Below, piece after piece: positions 23,254 through 29,947 of a DNA stretch of 64,000 nt. Position 1 is the stretch's first letter. The number at the start of each line of letters is the position of its first letter. The stretch comes from JBFMCC01 sp037445635 (GTDB lineage Bacteria; Chloroflexota; Anaerolineae; Anaerolineales; Villigracilaceae): NCBI GenBank assembly GCA_037445635.1, contig JBBIKC010000005.1, positions 29,503-93,502 on the forward strand. The letters run 5' to 3'. The notes beneath the pieces were generated by a model. That model ran no database searches and was not told where the DNA came from. It worked only from the letters and a program-made list of their open reading frames with translations. The translations under genes and the position numbers were made by a program.

Positions 23254-24786
23254 TTATTCCTCACCGCCAAACTCTTCCTTCCGCAAGGCGGGGAATAACA
23301 ACACCTCGCGAATGGAATGCTTGTCTGTCAACAGCATGACCAGGCGGTCCACGCCCATGCCGAAGCCGCCGCTGGGCGGCATGCCGTAACGCATGGCACG
23401 CAGGTAGTCCTCATCGAGAGGGTGCTTTTCCGCGTCGTCGGCGGCATAGTCGCGGGCCATTTCGATGAAGCGCTGTTCCTGGTCGAGCGGATCGTTCAAC
23501 TCGGTGAAGGCATTGCACAACTCGAAGCCAGCCGCGTAGCCCTCGAATCGTTCGACCGTCAGCGGGTCATCGGGCCTGGACTTGGCCAGCGGCGAGATGT
23601 CGCGCGGATAATCGTAGAGGAAGGTCGGTTGGATCAGGGTCGGCTCGAGGAATTCGCTCAGCAGGAAATCAATCAACTTGCCGCGCGTCGCCTTCGGGTC
23701 GGGCGATTTATCTTTGTGCTTCTTGATAATTGCCTTGAACAGCGACTCGGCGGTTCTGTGCTCGGCGATGTCAATGCCGCTGGTCTGGAGGATGCCCTGA
23801 CGCATTTCCAGGCGCGGCCAGGGAGGCGTGAAGTCAATCTCGTGCTCACCGTATTTGACCTTCATCGAGCCGTTGACCTGCCGAGCCACGAACGAGACCA
23901 TCTGCTCGGTCAATTCCATGACCTGCAAATAGTCCGCGTAGGCCCAGTAGAATTCCAACTGTGTAAATTCGGGATTGTGCTTGAACGACACACCCTCGTT
24001 GCGGAAGTCGCGGCCGATCTCGTAGACCTTTTCGAGATTGCCAACCAGCAGACGTTTGAGATATAACTCAAACGAGATGCGCAGGTACATATCCTGATCA
24101 AGTTCGTTGTGATGCGTGACAAACGGACGCGCCGCCGCGCCGCCGTACAGCGGCTGAAGGATGGGAGTCTCCACCTCGAGAAAACCTTTGCCGTCCAAAA
24201 ACTCGCGCAGGGCCTTGAGAACCGCGGCGCGCTTGCGGAAGGTCTCGCGCACTTCGGGGTTGACCGCCAGATCCGCGTAACGCTGGCGGGCGCGCAGTTC
24301 TGGGTCTTCAAGCGCGGCGTAACGGACGACGGTGCCGTCCTCCTGCGTGACATCCTTGTCGGCGGGCAGGGGGCTGACGGATTTGGCAAGCAGTTTGAAG
24401 TCGTGAACGAGAAGCGTAATCTCGCCCGACTTCGTCCGCATCATCACGCCCGCCGCCTGGATGAAGTCGCCGATATCGAACATCTTGTTGAAGAAATCCA
24501 CGCGATTCTGCCCCACCTCGTTGACGCGGAGGAACAACTGGATTTTGCCGTAGCCGTCTTCGATGTGGGCGAAGGTCAACTTGCCCATCGGCCGCGTGGC
24601 GCGGATGCGTCCCGCGAGAGTCGCTCTGACCTCGCGGTTTTCTTTTTCGGCGGCCTCGAAGTCGGCAACCGCCTGCGCGGACGTGTGCGTCCGTTCTGCG
24701 CGGGTAGGATACGGCTCCACACCCTCGGCTTTTAATTCTTCGATCTTCTGCAAACGGATTTTTTCGAGTGAGGAATAGTCAGCCAT
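23254..24786 (-). CDS. lysS: Lysyl-tRNA synthetase, class II
   Basis: 510 aa from the ATG at 24786, placed by the AAAAGG ribosome site. It charges tRNA-Lys. An N-terminal OB-fold anticodon-binding domain (TLAGRIRATRPMGKLTFAHI) precedes the catalytic core with motif 2 (FRNEGVSFKHNPEFTQLEFY) and motif 3 (GFGMGVDRLVMLL). Full length for bacterial LysRS. It lies downstream of greA on the same strand, a common neighbour pair, but a terminator separates them. Confidence 0.97.
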   Translation of the reverse strand: MADYSSLEKIRLQKIEELKAEGVEPYPTRAERTHTSAQAVADFEAAEKENREVRATLAGRIRATRPMGKLTFAHIEDGYGKIQLFLRVNEVGQNRVDFFNKMFDIGDFIQAAGVMMRTKSGEITLLVHDFKLLAKSVSPLPADKDVTQEDGTVVRYAALEDPELRARQRYADLAVNPEVRETFRKRAAVLKALREFLDGKGFLEVETPILQPLYGGAAARPFVTHHNELDQDMYLRISFELYLKRLLVGNLEKVYEIGRDFRNEGVSFKHNPEFTQLEFYWAYADYLQVMELTEQMVSFVARQVNGSMKVKYGEHEIDFTPPWPRLEMRQGILQTSGIDIAEHRTAESLFKAIIKKHKDKSPDPKATRGKLIDFLLSEFLEPTLIQPTFLYDYPRDISPLAKSRPDDPLTVERFEGYAAGFELCNAFTELNDPLDQEQRFIEMARDYAADDAEKHPLDEDYLRAMRYGMPPSGGFGMGVDRLVMLLTDKHSIREVLLFPALRKEEFGGEE

Positions 24787-24891
24787 GAGCACAACCTTTT
24801 GATGCCTATTTTACACGACCCTTCCCCGGTCCTCCCCCATTTTCGCCTGAAGCGGCGTAAATGAGGGAGAGTGCCAAAGGCGGGTGGGGGC

Positions 24892-24923
24892 AAAAAAGCC
24901 CCGCGCAACGCGTTGCGCGGGGC
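24892..24923 (-). terminator. Intrinsic terminator of greA
   Basis: A perfect 26-nt palindrome (arm GCCCCGCGCAACG) followed on the minus strand by TTTTTTG. Confidence 0.92.
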
Positions 24924-24946
24924 GACGAATTTTCGCGGCCCCTGTT

Positions 24947-25414
24947 CTACTTCACCTTGATGATCTTGACCTTGAACGAGCCACCCGGCGCCTCCACATG
25001 AAGGACATCGCCGGCGCGGTGGCCGAGGATGGCTTTGCCGATGGGCGACTCGTTCGAAATCTTGCCCTCGCGCGGGTTGGCCTCCGCCGCGCCGACGATA
25101 GTATAGGTCTCGGCCGGGGAGCCTTCCTCCTCGATGGTCACGGTCGAACCGACCTGGATGATTCCCGCCTTGCCCTTCTCATTTTCCTCGATCAAACGCG
25201 CCGAAGCCAGGAGCACTTCCAGTTCCTGAATGCGTCCTTCCACGAAGGCCTGTTCGTTCTTGGCTGCTTCGTATTCCGCGTTTTCGATCAGTTCGCCGCC
25301 TTCCATCGCCTCGTGCAGGCGCTCGGCGACTTCCTGACGCTTGGCGGTGCGCAGGTAATCCAGTTCTTCCTGTAATTTCTGGAAACCTTCCTTGGTCAGG
25401 AATGTAGTTGGCAT
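24947..25414 (-). CDS. greA: Transcription elongation factor GreA
   Basis: 155 aa. GreA rescues backtracked RNA polymerase by stimulating transcript cleavage. The N-terminal coiled coil holds the acidic tip (AEYEAAKNEQAFVEGRI) and the C-terminal FKBP-like domain includes the family pattern ISNESPIGKAILGHRAGD. Full length. The 5' leader carries the ribosome site AGGAAAG and a small hairpin (GCATCTC with GAGATGC) upstream; a TATAGT box lies before that. Confidence 0.96.
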   Translation of the reverse strand: MPTTFLTKEGFQKLQEELDYLRTAKRQEVAERLHEAMEGGELIENAEYEAAKNEQAFVEGRIQELEVLLASARLIEENEKGKAGIIQVGSTVTIEEEGSPAETYTIVGAAEANPREGKISNESPIGKAILGHRAGDVLHVEAPGGSFKVKIIKVK

Positions 25415-25525
25415 GGCTCTTTCCTAAGAATAGAATTTTGCATCTCCGTCCAGAGATGCAATCGCCCTTCCCGTATGATGGTTCTTCCAAAAGCGCGCAT
25501 ACTATATCACGATTTCAAGCGTAAA

Positions 25526-26269
25526 TCAAGGACGATTGGCTTGCCCGCTTTCCCAGAGACAAATGCCGCCCGGCCCGGCCCAATAGCCGCGCAGGGCGGC
25601 CCGCATGGCCGCATCATCGTCGAACAGGCTGCCCAGTTGCGAGGCATAGGCCGCGGTCCCCTCCTGCCAGGCTCTCAATCCCTCCTCCGAGACAGGCCGG
25701 ACGTTCGGCCCGAGTCCCGCGGATTTCCCCGCCAGCTGCCCCCGATAGTTCATCAGGTAAGGAATATCGGCATAATATAACAGCGGATGCTTCAACCCTT
25801 CGACCGCGGCGCGCGTAATGACATGATCCACATGACCGCCGATGCTCAACGGGCAGACGAGCACGTCGTCTCGTTGCAGGACCCGGGCCAGGGCCGCCGT
25901 TATTTGGGCCGGGTACCCCGCCTCGGCCGCATGGACCGGCACAAAGACATCCGCCGGGTAGAGCGCCTCCCCGTCCGCCCCGCGGCGGTAGATGCAGTCC
26001 AGGAAGTCGAAATGTACGGCCTTCGCCCCGACCACCTCGGCCGCGCGCAGGTCTTCGGCGCGGCGCAGGCGGATGGCCTCCCCGGCGGAGGAAAATCTCC
26101 ACTGGATATGCAGGGCTTGCGCGAAGGGCGTCAGGCCGCCCTCGGGAGGGAATCCACACATCAGGGTCCAGATTTCGACCGGGATGCCTTCCCGCGCCTG
26201 ATCGTAAATCAGTCCGCCGGCCGAAAGAACGGCGTCGTCGAGATGAGGTGAAATGTATATCCAGCGCAT
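25526..26269 (-). CDS. LmbE/PIG-L family deacetylase
   Basis: 247 aa. LmbE-like zinc enzymes remove acetyl groups from GlcNAc-type substrates (mycothiol/bacillithiol synthesis, antibiotics, GPI). The start YISPHLDDAVLSAGG carries the HxDD zinc motif, and the VCPLSIGGHVDHVIT segment carries the downstream His pair. No bacillithiol or mycothiol partners are nearby, so the substrate is open. Transcribed divergently from the PilZ gene; a TATAAT box sits 6 nt before the ATG, giving a probable leaderless mRNA. Confidence 0.88.
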   Translation of the reverse strand: MRWIYISPHLDDAVLSAGGLIYDQAREGIPVEIWTLMCGFPPEGGLTPFAQALHIQWRFSSAGEAIRLRRAEDLRAAEVVGAKAVHFDFLDCIYRRGADGEALYPADVFVPVHAAEAGYPAQITAALARVLQRDDVLVCPLSIGGHVDHVITRAAVEGLKHPLLYYADIPYLMNYRGQLAGKSAGLGPNVRPVSEEGLRAWQEGTAAYASQLGSLFDDDAAMRAALRGYWAGPGGICLWESGQANRP

Positions 26270-26275
26270 GGGGCA

Positions 26276-26281
26276 ATTATA
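26276..26281 (-). promoter_or_regulatory. -10 box of leaderless LmbE-gene promoter
   Basis: A perfect TATAAT on the minus strand, 6 nt (TGCCCC) before the ATG at 26269. It shares the 61-bp divergent intergenic region with the PilZ promoter. Confidence 0.6.
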
Positions 26282-26330
26282 CGGTTGTATTCGCGGCGCA
26301 TTTGTTATACACTAGGGGCAGGATTCGCCG

Positions 26331-26684
26331 ATGGAAGACCGCCGTAAACTGGAACGCAAATACCTCTTGATGTATTCGCGCGTCTACGACGTGAAAAGCG
26401 GAAAACTGCTGGGCTACCTGGCCGACCTCAGTCCCGGCGGGGCCATGATCATCGGAGACGATGCACTTCCGGAGGACGCTGCCTTCGAACTGCAACTCGA
26501 CCTGCCGGAGTATCCGCACTTCCCGCTCAAGCTTTTGAAATTGAACGCCCGCGTGGCTCACTGCGAGCCAGACCTCGATCCGCGTTTTCACGACATCGGT
26601 TTTGAATTTCAGGGCGTGAAACCAGAGCAGGTGAAAGTCATCGAACAGATGATGGAAGCCTACGAATTCCGCAGAAGGCAATAA
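26331..26684 (+). CDS. PilZ domain protein
   Basis: A 117-aa stand-alone PilZ domain, a cyclic-di-GMP receptor. The N-terminal RRKLER arginines and the DLSPGGAMI motif match the (R)xxxR and (D/N)xSxxG elements that bind the nucleotide. No output domain is attached, so it probably acts by protein-protein contact. Divergent from the LmbE gene. The stop codon abuts the tRNA terminator hairpin. Confidence 0.9.
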   Translation: MEDRRKLERKYLLMYSRVYDVKSGKLLGYLADLSPGGAMIIGDDALPEDAAFELQLDLPEYPHFPLKLLKLNARVAHCEPDLDPRFHDIGFEFQGVKPEQVKVIEQMMEAYEFRRRQ

Positions 26685-26706
26685 AAACCCGCCGCAATGG
26701 GCGGGT
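26683..26706 (-). terminator. Terminator of the tRNA gene
   Basis: Arms ACCCGCC and GGCGGGT, then TTTTTA on the minus strand, directly after the tRNA 3' end. Confidence 0.75.
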
Positions 26707-26709
26707 GTG

Positions 26710-26781
26710 TGCCGAGGGCGAGATTTGAACTCGCGACCAAGGGCTTATGAGTCCCCTGCTCTACCGCTGAGCTACCTCGGC
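26710..26781 (-). tRNA. tRNA with CAU anticodon (Met type)
   Basis: 72 nt without an encoded CCA. Acceptor arms GCCGAGG and CCTCGGC pair fully, the D arm is GCTC/GAGC, the anticodon loop is CTCATAA (anticodon CAU), and the T arm GCGAG-TTCGAAT-CTCGC is canonical with discriminator A. The A26-flanked anticodon stem GGGGA/GCCCT ends in an A:G mismatch next to the loop and a G:U at the other end. The loop suggests an elongator tRNA-Met, but tRNA-Ile(CAU), which is modified by TilS, cannot be excluded. Confidence 0.9.
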
Positions 26782-26825
26782 GAGGCGGGCAAATGTTACT
26801 ACGCTCCGATTTATTTGTCAACAAA

Positions 26826-27143
26826 TCACCTCCCGAACAGTTGCAAAGCAACCAGAACGGCCATCCCAACCAGGATGGTGAGGAGCGTGCTCTTCGTCCG
26901 CCAGGCGACCAGCACCGCTGCCAGCGCGGCCAGCAGGCGCGCGTTGTCAAGCGAGAGATCGGGACGGTCCGATTGCATCAGCACTTCGGGAAATACAATG
27001 GCCGTCAACACCGCGGGCGGGACGAAGCGCAGGGCGCGGCGCAGGATTGCAGGAATTTCGATCCGCCCGAACAGATAGATCAACGAATAGCGGATACCGT
27101 AAGTGATCAACCCGCCCAGGATCATCACCGGCCAGATGTTCAT
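26826..27143 (-). CDS. azlD: AzlD-type transporter subunit
   Basis: 105 aa, four hydrophobic segments. Small partner of AzlC in branched-chain amino-acid export. The pattern IWPVMILGGLITYGIRYSL at the start and ALRFVPPAVLTAIVFPEVL in the middle is typical of AzlD. Its ATG overlaps the azlC stop by 4 bp, so the two are translationally coupled. Confidence 0.9.
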   Translation of the reverse strand: MNIWPVMILGGLITYGIRYSLIYLFGRIEIPAILRRALRFVPPAVLTAIVFPEVLMQSDRPDLSLDNARLLAALAAVLVAWRTKSTLLTILVGMAVLVALQLFGR

Positions 27144-27823
27144 TTGCGCCCCTCCAGCCAGGTACCGAGGGCGATTCCCACAAGGGCGGCCAGGATCAGG
27201 CCAAGTTTATACGGAAGGCCGTATGCAAGAATCGCCATCGCGCCAGCCGAGAGCGCGGCAACGATGGCGGGACGGTCTTTCAGGACGGGCACGACGATGG
27301 CAATGAACGTCAGGGGCAGGGCAAAATCGAGCGGCCAGGAGGCGGGGATGGCCGCGCCAAGGAAAACGCCCGCGGCAGTGCTGATCTGCCAGGTGGTCCA
27401 GAGCGCGAGGCCCGCGCCGAAGAAGTACCAGTGACCGGCCGCCGCGCCGCCCGCTTTCTCGTAGTGCAGAACGGCAACTGCATACGCCTCGTCCGTCAGC
27501 AGGTACGCAAGCAGGGACTTCCAGCGATGAGACAGATGTTTCAGGTGGGGCGCGAGCGAGGCGCTGTACAGCATGTGCCGCAGGTTGACCACTGCAATGG
27601 TCAAAACGATGACCAGCCCGGGCGCCGCGTCGCGGATCAGTTGTGCGGCCACGAATTGCGCCGACCCCGCGAACACGATGGCCGACATAGCCTGGGCGGC
27701 CGGCACAGTCAGGCCGGCATCAAGCGCCAGCGCTCCATAGATCATGCCGAAAGGGAAAACGGCTGTCAGAAGGGGGAGTTCGGCGCGAACGCCCGCCCAA
27801 AAAGAGGAAGTATCGGTTTTCAT
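27140..27823 (-). CDS. azlC: AzlC family amino-acid exporter
   Basis: 227 aa from the ATG at 27823 (MKTDTSSFWAGVRAELPLL); an in-frame extension of 60 codons upstream looks non-coding. About seven membrane segments; family motifs FPFGMIYGALALDAGLT and FAGSAQFVAAQLI near the N-terminus. Works with AzlD to export branched-chain amino acids or analogues. The upstream 300 bp contain no other gene but include a possible riboswitch-like segment on the plus strand. Confidence 0.9.
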   Translation of the reverse strand: MKTDTSSFWAGVRAELPLLTAVFPFGMIYGALALDAGLTVPAAQAMSAIVFAGSAQFVAAQLIRDAAPGLVIVLTIAVVNLRHMLYSASLAPHLKHLSHRWKSLLAYLLTDEAYAVAVLHYEKAGGAAAGHWYFFGAGLALWTTWQISTAAGVFLGAAIPASWPLDFALPLTFIAIVVPVLKDRPAIVAALSAGAMAILAYGLPYKLGLILAALVGIALGTWLEGRK

Positions 27824-28125
27824 GAAGAAGTAATCGGGACTCTCGCAGCGTGATTTGGAACGTTGTAGCTGGCACTGTGAACGAAGGAAGCCAGCCGGGA
27901 GGGCAATTGCCATAAGTTTAACCGAAAAAGTGACCGAGCGTTGCTCCTCACACCTGGGGCACCGCGACGGTGCAAATCCGCGGCTGGACAACGACTGGGT
28001 CAATTTTGCGTGCGGGGCCGCGGGGGCAGGTGGCAGCCTTGACAGGCGCGCTATAATTTTAATGGGAATTAGTCTTTGGCCATCTAAACGCTAGTTGGGC
28101 ATTTTTATGATGAGAAGATCACAAA
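27824..28125. other. Gene-free stretch with riboswitch-like core
   Basis: No convincing gene. On the plus strand, 27962-27999 has a CCGCG/CGCGG stem enclosing GGTGCAAAT, followed by GGCTGGAC and AACGACTG, reminiscent of the core of a cobalamin riboswitch (GGTGnAAnTCC, GCTG, CAACTG). The upstream conserved box is not recognisable and the following gene is a truncated AlbA-type gene, so this could be chance or a decayed element. Composition changes from GC-rich to AT-rich across this stretch. Confidence 0.3.
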
Positions 28126-28485
28126 ATGGAATTACTTGAGACATTCGAATCTCTGACACCTGCTCAAATACGGGCTTACATATCCTCTCAGCAAGAAGAG
28201 ACGCTTCAATTAGAATTTAAAACCGTTTCTTCCTCTGATATGTCGAGTCGGGACGACAAACGAAATTTTGCGGTCGCTTTGTCAGGTTTTGCGAATTCAG
28301 CAGGCGGTTTGATTATTTGGGAAATGAGTGCGAAAAGGAATTCCGACGGAATAGATTATGCAGTCTCAGCATCCGAAATTCCTTCTGTTGCCTTATTTAA
28401 ATCGCGCCTAGTCGAATTAACAGGTGACGCGGCGAGTCCGCGCATTGATGGACATAAAGGAATCAACACGTCAAATTCCCTTTGA
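28126..28485 (+). pseudogene. Truncated AlbA_2 (Schlafen-like) gene
   Basis: 119 codons that match the N-terminal part of the Schlafen AlbA_2 DNA-binding domain: an early EETLQLEFKTV, then FAVALSGFANSAGGLIIW, and it stops soon after AASPRIDG, where intact proteins continue into the rest of the domain and an HTH or ATPase. The last dozen codons and the stop look like foreign sequence. Probably a 5' remnant left by a rearrangement at the left edge of the AT-rich patch. Confidence 0.65.
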
Positions 28486-28545
28486 GATCGAAGTACAAAT
28501 CTCTGGTTAGATCGGACCGAGAACCCAGTTTCATAAATGCCATAC

Positions 28546-28577
28546 AAACTGCCTAGCATCGCTGGGCAGTTTTGTTG
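28546..28577 (+). terminator. Probable terminator before LuxR-HTH gene
   Basis: Arms AAACTGCC and GGCAGTTT (8 bp), 11-nt loop, followed by TGTTG. Weak T-run. It ends just before the -35 box of the next gene. Confidence 0.55.
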
Positions 28578-28580
28578 CCC

Positions 28581-28609
28581 TTGACCTAGAACATGTGTTC
28601 TGTTATAGT
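28581..28609 (+). promoter_or_regulatory. Leaderless promoter of LuxR-HTH gene
   Basis: TTGACC (28581-28586), a 17-nt spacer, TATAGT (28604-28609), then 6 nt to the ATG at 28616. Both boxes are near consensus and spacing is ideal, which makes this one of the clearest leaderless promoters in the window and fixes the start codon. Confidence 0.75.
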
Positions 28610-28615
28610 TCAGAC

Positions 28616-29035
28616 ATGTCTCTCTGGCAACGGTTAAGACGCTGGCGGACAGACTTACAGCAAAAGAAACGATACCATAGCATCCTGGGTGACCTGCCTA
28701 ACCTTACTCTAACTACCTCAAACACCCAAGAGAACCAAAACCTTGACACCCCTCCCGATTCTCTGGCTGTTGGTCTTCCCTACGATTCCCAAGTAGATGT
28801 TCTCGATCGGTGGTGGATTTTGCTCTCTCCACGAGAGCAGGATGTTACCGCGTTAACATGCCTTAGATATACCAATTCCCAAATCGCTGGCCGTTTGGGT
28901 TTATCTGTGGAGACAGTCAGAACCTATATCGAAAAGGTTTTGAATAAACTTGGACTCCAAAGCAAAGCCGATTTACGAGTGTTCTTTGCAACCTGGGATT
29001 TTAGCGCGTGGGAGAGAAGGAAGACCCATCGCTAG
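28616..29035 (+). CDS. LuxR-type HTH regulator
   Basis: 139 aa from the ATG at 28616, chosen because the promoter's -10 box ends 6 nt before it; a GTG 21 nt upstream lies inside the promoter. The N-terminal part is basic and unmatched to any receiver or ligand domain. The C-terminal half is a clear LuxR/GerE helix-turn-helix: LSPREQDVTALTCLRYTNSQ followed by VETVRTYIEKVLNKLGLQSK. Being a bare HTH it may be always active or bound by a partner. It is the first gene ahead of the RecA-like/PolB module but has its own terminator. Confidence 0.85.
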   Translation: MSLWQRLRRWRTDLQQKKRYHSILGDLPNLTLTTSNTQENQNLDTPPDSLAVGLPYDSQVDVLDRWWILLSPREQDVTALTCLRYTNSQIAGRLGLSVETVRTYIEKVLNKLGLQSKADLRVFFATWDFSAWERRKTHR

Positions 29036-29096
29036 GGCAGGCCTCACTGCACGCCGCCATATCTGCTTCCCCCTAATGTGTTCCCCCATGAATGTT

Positions 29097-29120
29097 CCCC
29101 TCAATAGGGGTTTTTTATTT
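29097..29120 (+). terminator. Intrinsic terminator after LuxR-HTH gene
   Basis: Arms CCCCT and AGGGG with a 4-nt loop, followed by TTTTTTATTTT. Confidence 0.75.
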
Positions 29121-29144
29121 TGAGACTTCAGTTAACTTGGGGAC

Positions 29145-29660
29145 ATGAACAATTTATTAGGCTTACGCCCCACACAGTGGAATTTAATCATCGCGCCACC
29201 ACAGAAGCAATTGTTGATCGCAATTGCTCACTTGGCATATACCACTGAATTAATGGTACTGGATTGCGGCAGACGATTCGATTCAACCGTTGTAGCACGC
29301 GCCGCCCGTGGACGACAAGAAATCATTGACCGTGTCAAAATTCAACGGGCTTTCACCTGTTTTGAAGCCGTAAAATTGATCGAGCAATTGCCAAGCGGGA
29401 AAACGCCGATCCTCATTCTCGATTTTCTGTCCACGTTTCACGATGAGAACATAAAGCCACAAAGCCGCAAGTTTTTACTTGAAACTTCGATCAGCCACTT
29501 TCAAAGGTTAAGTCGCAGGGCAGGATTGGTGGTTAGTGTGTATTTGCCGCCCGCTTTCCCCGATTCGATCTACCTATTTGAACGCCTGCGAGCCGCCGCG
29601 CCACAGGTATCAAAATATGAATTGGCAGCGAAATCTTCCGCACAGTTGAGTTTGCTCTAA
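29145..29660 (+). CDS. RecA-fold protein lacking Walker A
   Basis: 171 aa. The order of segments fits a RecA/Rad55-type core: a strand-loop at residues 15-22 (IIAPPQKQ) where the P-loop should be, a strand LMVLDCGRRFD (37-46), a Walker-B-like ILILDFLSTFHD (89-100), and a late FQRLSRRAGLVVSVYLP. The GxxxxGK(T/S) motif is absent, so ATP binding is probably lost. That is the pattern of ImuA-type accessory proteins of mutasomes. It is the first gene of a unit with the small helical protein (1-bp TAATG overlap) and a family-B polymerase. Assignment is by eye and moderately certain. Confidence 0.6.
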   Translation: MNNLLGLRPTQWNLIIAPPQKQLLIAIAHLAYTTELMVLDCGRRFDSTVVARAARGRQEIIDRVKIQRAFTCFEAVKLIEQLPSGKTPILILDFLSTFHDENIKPQSRKFLLETSISHFQRLSRRAGLVVSVYLPPAFPDSIYLFERLRAAAPQVSKYELAAKSSAQLSLL

Positions 29661-29947
29661 TGGGAAACGTAACCCCTACCATCACAGATATTTTGCACGC
29701 GGAAGAAGCCAACCTTGCTAAATTTCGCCGTGCCTTACGCAAAGAAGACCAAATTGTTTTTGACGATTTGTTTGCCGCCGCGTACAAACACCGAGCCGCC
29801 GCCGCGTATGTTGGACATCTTCTCCCGTTTGAAACCTTTTTGCTATCCATGCAAATCGAAGACCATAAAGAAGTGATGCGCTTGCGAGAAGAAATCAAAA
29901 TATTGCGCGAACAACTCTCACAATTTTTGGCCAAACAAAATGAATGA
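29660..29947 (+). CDS. Small helical protein in polymerase operon
   Basis: 95 aa, almost entirely helical, with a C-terminal heptad-like region (EVMRLREEIKILREQLSQFL) that suggests a short coiled coil. No known domain recognised. It overlaps the gene before it by 1 bp and the polymerase gene after it by 8 bp, so it is tightly coupled to both. A bridging subunit between the RecA-like protein and the polymerase is an obvious hypothesis. Confidence 0.65.
   Translation: MGNVTPTITDILHAEEANLAKFRRALRKEDQIVFDDLFAAAYKHRAAAAYVGHLLPFETFLLSMQIEDHKEVMRLREEIKILREQLSQFLAKQNE

Noticed and set aside
28039..28057. TTGACA and TATAAT close together, as a promoter
   Set aside because: The spacer is only 7 nt, far too short for one sigma-70 promoter, and what follows is a ten-codon frame.
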